Positions 1 through 7,510 are shown, counted from the first letter of the stretch. The stretch: DNA of 64,000 bases from Acidaminococcus hominis (GCF_900291475.1 NZ_OLMM01000005.1:822400-886399); one strand, 5' to 3'. Numbers and translations are program-made. The notes: generated by a model not told the origin, from the sequence alone.

Positions 1-29
1 TCCATTGTGTTAGAATGGATGTGATCCAT
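1..29 (-). CDS. 5' end of a divergent gene, cut by the window edge
   Basis: On the minus strand an ATG at 27-29 opens a frame reading MDHIHSNTM before the window ends. It is preceded by a good ribosome binding site, AAAGGAGC, seven bases upstream. Nine codons are too few to name a product. The gene diverges from trkA and shares its upstream region. A transposase is possible but cannot be shown from this fragment. Confidence 0.35.
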
Positions 30-180
30 CGTGATTGCTCCTTTGTTGATGATTTCTCGCAAAACCATTTTAGCATGAGGCTTCACTATGGATTTTTATT
101 TTTTGATTAACTGTTCAAGTTCATTTTACAACTGACCGTATAGTTATTTTCATAACAAGAAAAGTAGGAGTTTAGCGAAA

Positions 181-1536
181 ATGCAGATTATTGTTGTGGG
201 GTGCGGAAAAGTTGGGCGAACCATCACCACCCAGCTGATTCAAGAGAATAATAATGTAACGGTAATCGATACCAATGCCAGCTTGATTCGTAATATTTCT
301 ACCAATTACGATGTCATGGGAATCGTGGGGAACGGTTCCAGCTTTACGGTGCTGAGCCAGGCGGATTTAGAACACGCGGATATGCTGATTGCCGTAACCG
401 AAAGCGATGAAGTCAACCTGTTAACCTGCGTCATTGCCAAACTGAACAATACCCGATGCCATACCATTGCCCGGGTACGGAGTCCCCATTATTCGGCGGA
501 GCGCCATTTCCTTCAGCGGGGGCTGAATCTGTCCATGACCATCAATCCGGAACTGGAAGCTGCTAAGGAAATTGCCCGGCTGCTGAATTTTCCCCAAGCT
601 ATTGAAATCTTTAGCTTTGCCAAGGATCGCATTGATATGCTGCGTTTTAGGGTCCCGCGCAATTCTCCCCTTTTGGGCAAATCCCTGAAGGCTTTGGCTC
701 CTCTTACCACCAATCTATTGGTGTGCATTATCGAGCGGAACAATAAGATTATGGTCCCCCATGGGGATACGGTAATCCAGGCCGGGGATATTCTGACCAT
801 CATTGCCATGCCGGCGGACGCCCAGGAATTCTTCAAGAAAATCGGCGTGCGCACCAACAAGTGCAAGGACGTGATGATTGTAGGCGGCGGGGATATCACC
901 TATTACCTGTCCAAAATCCTTCGGGACAACCGGATCAATGTGAAAATCATTGAAAAGGATATGGACCGCTGTGAAGAATTGGTGGAAGGCCTGCCGGGGG
1001 TTACCGTGGACTGCGGGGACGGCACCGAAGAAGAGTTGTTAAAAGAAGAACATATTGAGAATATGGACGGCTTTGTAGCCTGTACCGGTATGGACGAAGT
1101 CAATGCCATCCTTTCCATGTATGCCTTGAAGCAGATGGAAGGAAAAGTGGTAACCAAGGTGAATCACGTGGACTTCGGGGACGTTATCGAAGGCTTGCAG
1201 TTGGACAGCGTGGTAAACCCTAAAAAACTTACAGCCCAGCAGATTGTCCAATACGTCCGGGCCGCCGGCAACAGCATGGAATCCAACGTGGAAACCTTGT
1301 ATCGGCTGATGAACGGGCGGGTAGAGGCCTTGGAATTTTTGATTGACAAGGAGTCCATGATTATTGGCCAAAAGCTGGTGGATATGAAAATCAAGGAAGG
1401 GGTCCTGATTGCCGGTATTGTACGCAACGGGCGTCTGATTATTCCTGGCGGCCAAGATGAATTCCATGTGGGGGATACAGTCATTGTAGTGACCGTCCAC
1501 CTGGGCTTCCATGATATCTATAACATTTTGGCCTAG
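181..1536 (+). CDS. trkA: Trk potassium uptake system NAD-binding protein TrkA
   Basis: This is the cytoplasmic regulatory subunit that gates the TrkH potassium channel in response to bound nucleotide. The 451 residues match the two-repeat TrkA layout: an N-terminal Rossmann fold with GCGKVG at residues 7-12, a TrkA-C domain, a second Rossmann fold starting near residue 222, and a final TrkA-C domain. In the second fold the glycine motif reads GGGDIT, so its nucleotide binding may be weaker. A GTAGGAG ribosome site precedes the ATG. trkH follows after 17 bases, which indicates a two-gene operon. Confidence 0.95.
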   Translation: MQIIVVGCGKVGRTITTQLIQENNNVTVIDTNASLIRNISTNYDVMGIVGNGSSFTVLSQADLEHADMLIAVTESDEVNLLTCVIAKLNNTRCHTIARVRSPHYSAERHFLQRGLNLSMTINPELEAAKEIARLLNFPQAIEIFSFAKDRIDMLRFRVPRNSPLLGKSLKALAPLTTNLLVCIIERNNKIMVPHGDTVIQAGDILTIIAMPADAQEFFKKIGVRTNKCKDVMIVGGGDITYYLSKILRDNRINVKIIEKDMDRCEELVEGLPGVTVDCGDGTEEELLKEEHIENMDGFVACTGMDEVNAILSMYALKQMEGKVVTKVNHVDFGDVIEGLQLDSVVNPKKLTAQQIVQYVRAAGNSMESNVETLYRLMNGRVEALEFLIDKESMIIGQKLVDMKIKEGVLIAGIVRNGRLIIPGGQDEFHVGDTVIVVTVHLGFHDIYNILA

Positions 1537-1553
1537 CAAAGGAGCATCTTATC

Positions 1554-2996
1554 ATGAATTATCCTGTCATTGGACAGGTGCTGTCCTGGATCCTCGCCAC
1601 CGAGGGGATGATTATGCTCCTGCCCTGCATTATTTCCCTGATCTACCATGAAGACCAGGGAATGGTCTATTTTGCACTTTCTCTCATTGCCATGGTTCTG
1701 GGCTATACGGCCAGACGCCGGAAGGTGGAAAACCGGACCATTTACCAACGAGAAGGTTTTGTGGCGGTAGGCCTTTCCTGGGTAATCCTTTCTTTATATG
1801 GGGCTTTGCCCTTTGTATTGACGGGAGAGATTCCCAGTTATCTGGATGCCCTGTTTGAGATTGTTTCCGGCTTTACCACTACCGGCTCTTCCATCCTGCC
1901 GGATGTGGAGGCCCTGTCCCATACTTCGCTTTTTTGGCGGAGCTTTTCCCACTGGATAGGGGGCATGGGGGTGCTGGTCTTTATCCTGATGCTGGTGCCT
2001 TCCAGTACCGGCGGCACCCAAATGAATCTGATGAAGGCTGAAAGTCCCGGACCGGACGTTTCCAAGTTTGTACCCCGGGTGAGAAACACGGCCATCGTGC
2101 TATACCGAATCTACCTGGGCATGACCTTACTTATGATTTGCCTTCTGGCCCTTACGGGGATGAACTGGTTCCATAACCTGTGCATTACCTTTGGCACTGC
2201 CGGCACCGGCGGCTTTGGCATTGTCAACAGCAGCTGCGCCGACTATACGCCCCTTCAACAGTGGATTATTACCATTTTTATGATTGCTTTTGGGGTCAAC
2301 TTCAGCTACTATTACCTGATGCTCATTCGGAAGGCCAAGGAAGCCTTCCGCCTGGAAGAAGTACGGGCCTATCTTTCCATTGTTGCAGCTGCGGGACTCC
2401 TGGTGACCTGGCAGATCCACAGCTATTTCTCTACGTTGGAAGAAGCCCTGCGGGCTGCCTTTTTTCAGGTGGCCAGCATTATGACCACTACGGGTTTTAG
2501 CACGGTGGATTTTGACCTGTGGCCCAGCTTTGCCAAATGCATCCTGGTGCTGCTGATGATTGTGGGAGCCTGCGCCGGTTCCACTGGCGGCGGTGTGAAG
2601 GTCAGCCGGATTGTGCTGATTTTCAAATCCATTCATTTGGAAATGGAACAGCTGATTCATCCTCACGGAATCCAGCGGATTCGGATGGATGGCAAAGTGG
2701 TGGACAGCAAAGTATTGAACTCCATTTATATTTTTCTGGTAACCTACTGTCTGATTTTTGGCATTTCCGTGCTGCTGGTCAGTCTGGATAATTTTGATTT
2801 TGAAACCAACTTTACGGCGGTGGCCGCCACCTTGAACAATATCGGCCCTGGGCTGGCCGGTGTGGGACCTACCCAGAACTTCAGCGCTTATGCGCCTTTT
2901 TCCAAATTGGTGTTGATTTTTGATATGCTGGCAGGCAGATTGGAGCTGCTTCCCATGCTGATCCTGTTCTACCCCAAAACTTGGAATCGCAACTAA
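1554..2996 (+). CDS. trkH: Trk potassium uptake system membrane protein TrkH
   Basis: This is the inner-membrane potassium-translocating subunit. Its 480 residues are normal for TrkH. Four pore-loop signatures can be seen in order: TTTGSS near residue 107, GTAGTGGFG near 215, TTTGFS near 311 and NNIGPG near 428, each between pairs of hydrophobic helices. GGAG lies just ahead of the ATG. It forms an operon with trkA and is followed by a strong hairpin terminator. No Na+/K+ selectivity call is made, because KtrB-type and TrkH-type proteins overlap; the length and the trkA partner favour TrkH. Confidence 0.94.
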   Translation: MNYPVIGQVLSWILATEGMIMLLPCIISLIYHEDQGMVYFALSLIAMVLGYTARRRKVENRTIYQREGFVAVGLSWVILSLYGALPFVLTGEIPSYLDALFEIVSGFTTTGSSILPDVEALSHTSLFWRSFSHWIGGMGVLVFILMLVPSSTGGTQMNLMKAESPGPDVSKFVPRVRNTAIVLYRIYLGMTLLMICLLALTGMNWFHNLCITFGTAGTGGFGIVNSSCADYTPLQQWIITIFMIAFGVNFSYYYLMLIRKAKEAFRLEEVRAYLSIVAAAGLLVTWQIHSYFSTLEEALRAAFFQVASIMTTTGFSTVDFDLWPSFAKCILVLLMIVGACAGSTGGGVKVSRIVLIFKSIHLEMEQLIHPHGIQRIRMDGKVVDSKVLNSIYIFLVTYCLIFGISVLLVSLDNFDFETNFTAVAATLNNIGPGLAGVGPTQNFSAYAPFSKLVLIFDMLAGRLELLPMLILFYPKTWNRN

Positions 2997-3003
2997 AAAG
3001 GGT

Positions 3004-3051
3004 AAAAAAAGGGATCTTCCTCTGTCTGCTGACAAAGAAAGATCCTTTTTT
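3004..3051. terminator. Bidirectional terminator between trkH and the convergent minus-strand pair
   Basis: The A-tract, stem GGATCTT/AAGATCC and T-tract can serve as a Rho-independent terminator for trkH on + and for the convergent gene on -. Confidence 0.8.
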
Positions 3052-3072
3052 ATGTAGCTGGAAACGGGCTGC

Positions 3073-3354
3073 TTACCGGTCCCGGTTCAGCCAGGCATTG
3101 ACCTGCTGGTTGTAATATTCGTTTTTCTTCTTTTCTACCCATTTGTCCCGTTCTTCGCAAATGGCCAGCATTTCATCGGCAATTTCTTCAGCACTGCTGG
3201 GCTGGACGTGAATCAGATACTGGGTGAGCCGGGTGATGGTGTTTTCCGTGCCCAGCTGGGCGGCCAGCAGCTGGCCGAATTCGGCGGGGTAGCCCATCTG
3301 CACCAGAACCTCTATCAGTTCGTCGGCAGCGGCTGCCGTAGTTTTAGTTGTCAT
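3073..3354 (-). CDS. Small uncharacterised cytoplasmic protein (93 aa)
   Basis: I do not recognise a family. The 93-residue product begins MTTKTTAAAADELIEV and is predicted to be helical, with no membrane segment. Its middle (GYPAEFGQLLAAQLG) resembles a compact helical bundle, and the C-terminal third is highly charged (EERDKWVEKKKNEYY). The frame stays open further upstream, but that stretch lies inside the VanZ-like gene and looks non-coding, so I chose the ATG at 3352-3354, preceded by GGAGG. It overlaps the end of the VanZ-like gene by 11 bases, so the two are co-transcribed and probably translationally coupled. Confidence 0.75.
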   Translation of the reverse strand: MTTKTTAAAADELIEVLVQMGYPAEFGQLLAAQLGTENTITRLTQYLIHVQPSSAEEIADEMLAICEERDKWVEKKKNEYYNQQVNAWLNRDR

Positions 3355-3793
3355 GTGTTTTCCTCCTTGCAGCAGGGCCTTTGAGCCGCTGCAGCAGTTT
3401 GTAGAATAAAATGGCGGCAAGGACGCCCAGGCTGTCCAAAAGAACGTCGCTGACCTGGGCGCTGCGGCCTGGGGACAGAAGCTGAAGGGTTTCATCCAGG
3501 GCTGCGGCAAGAGCGCCGCAGAAAAAAGCCCAACGGGGGCCTCTGGGGGGCTGAAAGGTGCCGCCTGTAAGCCGCAGCAGCAGGCCCAAAAGGGCAAATT
3601 CGGTCAGGTGGGCCAACTTCCGGATGGCGTAGATGTTCAAATAGGCCAGTCCGGGGAGAAAACTCCCCAGGGACAAGGTCCAGTGGAGAACCGTTTCGCT
3701 TTCTGAGGCTGAGGCGGAAGCGTTCATCAGGGAATGGCCCCAGATAAAGGCCAGCATACCCAGGGTCAAACTGCGAAGCAGCCATTTGTACAT
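3344..3793 (-). CDS. VanZ-like family membrane protein
   Basis: This 149-residue membrane protein carries a VanZ-like core: an N-terminal helix with the WGHSLM stretch, the RKLAHLTEFALLGLLL segment, and SDVLLDSLGVLAAIL in the last helix. VanZ-family proteins occur in cell-envelope contexts and some affect glycopeptide tolerance; their biochemical role is mostly unknown. The frame extends upstream without a stop, but MYKWLL is the natural start because a good promoter ends about 60 bases before it. The divergent neighbour is a cell-wall amidase, which suits an envelope role, though this is only inference. Confidence 0.82.
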   Translation of the reverse strand: MYKWLLRSLTLGMLAFIWGHSLMNASASASESETVLHWTLSLGSFLPGLAYLNIYAIRKLAHLTEFALLGLLLRLTGGTFQPPRGPRWAFFCGALAAALDETLQLLSPGRSAQVSDVLLDSLGVLAAILFYKLLQRLKGPAARRKTHDN

Positions 3794-3853
3794 GGAGGGA
3801 CCTGCCTTTCTGGAGAAATTTTCACTCAGGCAGCCCAAGGCTGCGCCTGAACT

Positions 3854-3882
3854 ATTGTACCATATCCCCAGAAAGCTGTAAA
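3854..3882 (-). promoter_or_regulatory. Sigma-70-type promoter for the VanZ-like pair
   Basis: Read on the minus strand, TTTACA (3877-3882) and TACAAT (3854-3859) are separated by exactly 17 bases, about 60 bases upstream of the VanZ-like start. Confidence 0.65.
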
Positions 3883-3997
3883 AAGCAGAAATAGCCTGCC
3901 TGCGGGGATAATTTGACAAGTTCACCAAATTGCTAAAATACAAACGTTTTCTTTGTATCAATTTTGGAAAACAGGAGGGAAGGCGAACTGTCGCGGT

Positions 3998-4059
3998 TTG
4001 ACAGGGAGCTGGAAAATATGGTAGTGTAGAAATTAATAGTAAATGCGAATGATTCGCAT
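3998..4059 (+). promoter_or_regulatory. Promoter and perfect 17-bp palindrome upstream of the amidase gene
   Basis: TTGACA at 3998-4003 is followed after 18 bases by TAGTGT (4022-4027), which is a weak -10. Just downstream, at 4043-4059, lies the perfect palindrome ATGCGAATGATTCGCAT (8-base arms around one G). It falls in the early transcribed region, a typical repressor position. The 293-base gap between the divergent genes contains no other gene. Confidence 0.5.
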
Positions 4060-4086
4060 AAAGATACAAGCTGGAGGAGGATACCC

Positions 4087-5109
4087 TTGCTGCGAAGAAT
4101 CTTATCGATTTGGGGAATCTGTCTGCTGCTGCTTCTGGGAATGGGCAGGGTACAGGCGGCACCCCGTATTCAAGCGATTACGTATGGCGTAGTTCCCCAG
4201 GAGAGACTGCGCATTGTATTAGATACCGGCCGTCCTTTGGACTACGATGTGGACCTGGACGATGAGGAGATTACCATTTCTGTGGAGGGTCAGCTTGCCG
4301 GAGCCAGGCCGGATACCTATTACCCCAAAAATACCCCCTACATCCGGCGGGTACGGGTGGAAAGTGAGAGCCGTCGGACCCTTTTGCACGTCATTATGAA
4401 GCGGGAGCCGGACAAAAAGAGTGTCCATGGGTTTTACCTAAAGGCCAATGCGGAAGCAGGCCGGCCGGGGCGAATGGTCTTTGATATTGTGGCAGGACCT
4501 GGAGAAAAGGCGGTCAACGGGTACCGAACCCGGGGCGGCATTAAGGGAAAAATCATTACCTTGGATCCTGGCCACGGCGGAACGGACCCGGGAACCCATG
4601 GCTTGGATACGGGCCTTACGGAAAAACAGGTCACCCTGCCGGTGGGACTCAAGGTCAAGGAGTTGCTGGAGGACAAAGGGGCCATTGTCCATATGACCCG
4701 CACACGGGACGTAGATGTGTACGGTCCCAATGCTACGGACCGACAGGAATTGCAGGCTCGGGTGGACGTGGGAGAAAAATACCATTCTGACCTGTTTGTG
4801 AGCATCCACTGCAATGCCAGTACCAACCGGAGCGTGCAGGGCTTTTCCAGCTATTATTATCCCAAGACCTGGTATGACCAGAAAATTGCCAGCTGCATCC
4901 AGCGCGAATTTATGAAGCTGGGGCACCACGAAAACCTGGGGGTGCGGCAGGCTGGTTTCTACGTGATGAAACATAGCTCCATGCCGGCCACCCTTGTGGA
5001 AATGCTGTTCATGACCAATCGCCGGGAGGAGCGGGAACTGAATTCCCGGAGCTTCCGGGATAAACTGGCCAAAGCTATTGCCAACGGTATCGAAAAATAT
5101 TTCTCCTAA
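4087..5109 (+). CDS. N-acetylmuramoyl-L-alanine amidase (Amidase_3 family, AMIN-like N-terminus)
   Basis: This is a periplasmic or secreted zinc amidase that cleaves the bond between muramic acid and the peptide stem of peptidoglycan. A TTG start is chosen because GGAGGAGG sits six bases ahead of it and no better start lies downstream. Residues 1-24 form a signal peptide ending RVQAA. Residues 25-140 resemble an AMIN targeting domain. The catalytic domain follows, with the zinc-binding DPGHGG near residue 162, the SIHCNAS motif near 240 and the ETLF-like segment LVEMLFMTN near 306. Length (340 aa) and order match AmiC-type enzymes used in daughter-cell separation. Confidence 0.92.
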   Translation: MLRRILSIWGICLLLLLGMGRVQAAPRIQAITYGVVPQERLRIVLDTGRPLDYDVDLDDEEITISVEGQLAGARPDTYYPKNTPYIRRVRVESESRRTLLHVIMKREPDKKSVHGFYLKANAEAGRPGRMVFDIVAGPGEKAVNGYRTRGGIKGKIITLDPGHGGTDPGTHGLDTGLTEKQVTLPVGLKVKELLEDKGAIVHMTRTRDVDVYGPNATDRQELQARVDVGEKYHSDLFVSIHCNASTNRSVQGFSSYYYPKTWYDQKIASCIQREFMKLGHHENLGVRQAGFYVMKHSSMPATLVEMLFMTNRREERELNSRSFRDKLAKAIANGIEKYFS

Positions 5110-5131
5110 GGGTGCTTGTAATTTGAATTGT

Positions 5132-5161
5132 TTCGACTTTTTGCCCAAAATGTGCTACCAT
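5132..5161 (+). promoter_or_regulatory. Possible promoter for the Lys-His repeat protein
   Basis: TTCGAC (5132-5137) and TACCAT (5156-5161) are 18 bases apart and sit 64 bases before the start codon. The match is moderate. Confidence 0.4.
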
Positions 5162-5224
5162 TTGAAGTAACGGACGTGCTGTGTACACGGCAGAGGTTTT
5201 CTTTTGAGAAAGAAGGCAGAAAAT

Positions 5225-5950
5225 ATGAAAATTGCAATTCCTTTTGCAGAAGGACAAATTTTTCAGCATTTTGGCAAAAGCACCCAATTTAAACTGGTAA
5301 CGGTGGAAGAGGGGAAGATTACGGATCAGCGGCTTTTGGACGCTGAGGGTCATGGCCACGGGGCCCTGGCTGCTTTTCTGAAGGAGCAGGGCGTGGATAC
5401 GGTAATCTGCGGCGGCATGGGAGAAGGTGCCAGAACGGGCCTGACCCAACTGGGCATTCAGATTTACGCAGGGGCCCAAGGCGATGTGGCAGCGGCCGTG
5501 CAGCAGCTGTTGGAAGGCAAGCTCACCGACGTTCCAGGGGGCTGCGGCCATCATCACGGTCATGAAGAAGGTCATGGCTGCGGCCATAAGCATGACCATG
5601 GAGAAGACGGTCACGGCTGCGGTCACCATGAACATCAGGGGCATGAGGAAAAGGACCTGCGGGCGGCAGCCAAGGCCGAGCTGAAGGAAAAGCAGCACCA
5701 GGAGAAAAAGGCGGATAAGCACGCCGAAAAACACGCAGAGAAGCACGAAGAAAAGCACAAGGATAAACACGAAGCTAAGCATGTCGATAAGCACGAAGGT
5801 AAACACGAAGACAAACATGCCGATAAGCATGAAGATAAACACGCTGATAAACACGCCGAAAAACACGCAGAAAAGCATGAAGAAAAGCATGAAGACAAAC
5901 ACAAGGATAAGCACGGCGCAAAAGAAAAGAAAGCTGCCAAAGAAAACTAA
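5225..5950 (+). CDS. NifX/NifB-like (dinitrogenase iron-molybdenum cofactor) domain protein with His-rich and Lys-His repeat tail
   Basis: Residues 1-105 form a NifX/NifY/NifB-C-like domain (MKIAIPFAEG..IFQHFGKS, then DTVICGGMGEGA), a fold that binds iron-sulfur or metal cofactors. Residues 106-141 are packed with His, Cys and acidic residues (several GHGCGH units). Residues 165-232 are 17 uninterrupted four-residue units beginning KH, usually followed by an acidic residue. The tail resembles nickel or zinc storage tails in metallochaperones, so metal binding and buffering is the natural guess. The frame opens upstream at a TTG, but the domain begins at the ATG at 5225. No nif genes are nearby. 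Cytoplasmic, as no signal peptide is seen. Confidence 0.82.
   Translation: MKIAIPFAEGQIFQHFGKSTQFKLVTVEEGKITDQRLLDAEGHGHGALAAFLKEQGVDTVICGGMGEGARTGLTQLGIQIYAGAQGDVAAAVQQLLEGKLTDVPGGCGHHHGHEEGHGCGHKHDHGEDGHGCGHHEHQGHEEKDLRAAAKAELKEKQHQEKKADKHAEKHAEKHEEKHKDKHEAKHVDKHEGKHEDKHADKHEDKHADKHAEKHAEKHEEKHEDKHKDKHGAKEKKAAKEN
5717..5920 (+). repeat. 17 tandem 12-bp units encoding Lys-His-x-x
   Basis: Exactly 204 bases are made of 12-base units that begin AAGCAY or AAACAY and keep frame throughout. The wobble and third/fourth-residue positions vary (AE, EE, KD, EA, VD, EG, ED, AD, GA), so this is an aged, selected repeat and not a fresh slippage expansion. Confidence 0.9.
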
Positions 5951-5968
5951 GCGGCAGTTGGAAGAAAT

Positions 5969-6296
5969 GGGGCTGTGAAATAATGAAACTTCTATCGTCG
6001 CCTGCGGCGACACTTTCTACACGCTTGCAGGAAGCAATCTATGCCGCTACTAGTCAAGTAATAGATTTGGGTAGTGCAGGTATTTACGAACTATGTTGCT
6101 TTGCTATACTCGTTTAGTACATGACTCGTAGGGGTCTAAGACCGGCCCATCCAAGCGTGGAGGGGCTGTCAGTCCGCAGGACTGACTGAGGAAGTTTAGT
6201 GGGATAAGGTTATAAAGAACAAGAAAAACGGCTTGCGAACTCTTTTGAACTCGCAAGTCGTTTTTCTTTTGGGGGTAGGTATTATTGCACAGCCCC
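5969..6296. mobile_element. MITE-like element or internally deleted IS remnant (328 bp)
   Basis: The ends are 16-base inverted repeats with one mismatch: GGGGCTGTGAAATAAT at 5969-5984 and ATTATTGCACAGCCCC at 6281-6296. No credible gene lies inside. The interior holds a GTCGCC/GGCGAC hairpin (5997-6011), a GTCAGTC/GACTGAC hairpin (6168-6186) and a long terminator-like hairpin near the right end. No target duplication was recognised. This element fills most of the 512-base gene-free gap between the Lys-His protein and metQ. Confidence 0.65.
6224..6265. terminator. Long terminator-like hairpin inside the MITE-like element
   Basis: The stem runs AAAAACG-CTTGCGA against TCGCAAG-CGTTTTT, one mismatch apart, and is flanked by A- and T-tracts, so it could stop transcription from either side. 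Confidence 0.65.
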
Positions 6297-6375
6297 GGTT
6301 TTGTTTTTCTATAGCTCCAAAACTGAAAAAAACGGTACAGTCTAATAGGGGAGATACAGACTTTGTGAATTTTTC

Positions 6376-6404
6376 TTGACAGGGTGGAAAAAGACAAGTA
6401 TGAT
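6376..6404 (+). promoter_or_regulatory. Strong sigma-70-type promoter of metQ
   Basis: TTGACA (6376-6381) and TATGAT (6399-6404) are 17 bases apart and leave a leader of about 50 bases. CGGTACAG occurs at 6333-6340 and again at 6408-6415, on either side of the promoter, and may be an operator half-site. I see no SAM riboswitch or T-box in the leader. Confidence 0.75.
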
Positions 6405-6462
6405 AGGCGGTACAGCAATACATACTATACAGATATGAATTAACAGATGGGAGAGATGCTTC

Positions 6463-7287
6463 ATGAAGAAAAACAAATTGGCAGCCGTGCTGGCAGGCGT
6501 TTTGGCACTGGCTCTATTAGCCGCAGGCTGCGGCGGCAGTGATTCCAAAGCTGGCGGGACAAGCAGCAAGCCCATCAAAATTGGTGCTACGGCAGGGCCT
6601 CATGCGGACGTGGTCCATGCAGTGGCTGAGGAAGCCAAAAAACAGGGCATGAATGTGGAAGTGGTGGAATTCTCCGATTACATTACGCCGGATAAGGCCT
6701 TGGCGGAAGGCGATCTGGACCTGAACAGTTACCAGCACGCACCGTTCTTGAACAACTTCAATACCCAAAACAATACCAAACTGGTGCCCATTGGCAACAC
6801 TATCCTGATGCGCATGGGTATCTACAGTGACAAGATTCATGACCTGAAGGCTGTGCCCGACGGCGCTGTAGTGGCCATTCCCAATGATCCCACCAATGGC
6901 GGCCGGGGACTGGTGCTCCTGGAAAAGGCTGGCCTGATTAAATTGAAGGCTGGGGTGGGCTTTAAGGCCACGGTCAACGATGTGGTGGAAAACCCCAAAC
7001 ATTTGCAGTTTAGAGAGCTGGAGGCTGCGCAGCTGCCCAGAAGCCTGGCAGATGTGGATCTGGCCGTGATTACCATGAACTATGTAATGAGTTCCGGTAT
7101 GGACGTGAAGAAGCAGGGCCTGTTCTGGGAAGCGGACGATGAACCGTTAGCCGTTATGGTGCTGGCTGCCCGGGAAAAGGATAAGGACAAGCCGGAATAT
7201 AAGAAGATTGCGGAAATCTTCCATTCTGCGGCAGTGAAAAAATTCATTGAAGACAAATTCAAGGGAACCATTGTTCCTGCCAAATAA
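6463..7287 (+). CDS. metQ: MetQ/NlpA-family substrate-binding lipoprotein
   Basis: This is the extracytoplasmic substrate-binding component of a methionine-type ABC importer. Residues 1-22 form a lipoprotein signal with an LAAGC lipobox, so Cys23 should be lipidated. The mature part matches the NlpA/MetQ family (KIGATAGPHADVV, SDYITPDKALAEGDLDLNSYQH, AIPNDPTNGGRGLVLLEKAGLI). The total of 274 residues is typical. It has its own strong promoter and is not accompanied by metN or metI, so the permease and ATPase must be encoded elsewhere. Methionine is the usual ligand, but other amino acids occur in the family. Confidence 0.88.
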   Translation: MKKNKLAAVLAGVLALALLAAGCGGSDSKAGGTSSKPIKIGATAGPHADVVHAVAEEAKKQGMNVEVVEFSDYITPDKALAEGDLDLNSYQHAPFLNNFNTQNNTKLVPIGNTILMRMGIYSDKIHDLKAVPDGAVVAIPNDPTNGGRGLVLLEKAGLIKLKAGVGFKATVNDVVENPKHLQFRELEAAQLPRSLADVDLAVITMNYVMSSGMDVKKQGLFWEADDEPLAVMVLAAREKDKDKPEYKKIAEIFHSAAVKKFIEDKFKGTIVPAK

Positions 7288-7290
7288 GCT

Positions 7291-7320
7291 AGGGGCTGCA
7301 GCGTGGCTGCGGCCCTTTCT
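7291..7320 (+). terminator. Terminator after metQ
   Basis: A GC-rich hairpin (GGGGCTGCAGC / GCTGCGGCCC) is followed by TTTCTTTCT. Confidence 0.6.
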
Positions 7321-7356
7321 TTCTCCGGAAAACTTTCTAAAAGTAAAAAAAGTTCG

Positions 7357-7385
7357 TTGACAAAGGGATTGCTGCATGATAGAAT
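7357..7385 (+). promoter_or_regulatory. Promoter of the tRNA-Leu gene
   Basis: TTGACA (7357-7362) and TAGAAT (7380-7385) are 17 bases apart and end 30 bases before the tRNA. Confidence 0.8.
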
Positions 7386-7414
7386 AATCACTGTTGTGAT
7401 ACCTATCACGCTTT

Positions 7415-7500
7415 GCCGAAGTGGCGGAATTGGCAGACGCACTTGACTCAAAATCAAGCGCCCTCAAAGCGTGCCGGTTCGAGTCCGGCCTTCGGCACCA
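7415..7500 (+). tRNA. tRNA-Leu (anticodon CAA)
   Basis: The 86-base gene folds as a class II tRNA. The acceptor stem GCCGAAG pairs with CTTCGGC, the anticodon stem CTTGA pairs with TCAAG around the loop CTCAAAA (anticodon CAA, reading UUG), there is a long variable arm, and the T-loop GTTCGAGTC is standard. The CCA end is encoded. Confidence 0.96.
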
Positions 7501-7510
7501 ATCAAAAAGT

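Noticed and set aside
3355-3597. N-terminal extension of the 93-residue protein
   Set aside because: The extended part lies out of frame inside the VanZ-like gene and reads as Pro/Cys/Phe-rich nonsense; the internal ATG has a ribosome site.
5717-5920. A CRISPR-like array
   Set aside because: The regular 12-base units are in-frame Lys-His codons without spacers; no cas genes are present and no other CRISPR-type array was seen in the window.
5075-6013. A hydrophobic open frame on the minus strand opposite the Lys-His repeats
   Set aside because: Its Phe/Leu/Val/Met-rich repeats are simply the complement of the Lys-His codons.
6104-6423. Minus-strand frames in the metQ upstream region
   Set aside because: They lie across the MITE-like element, its terminator hairpin and the metQ promoter, and show no protein-like pattern.
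6297-6462. A SAM riboswitch or T-box before metQ
   Set aside because: With the promoter at 6376-6404 the leader is only about 50 bases and lacks the conserved cores of either element.
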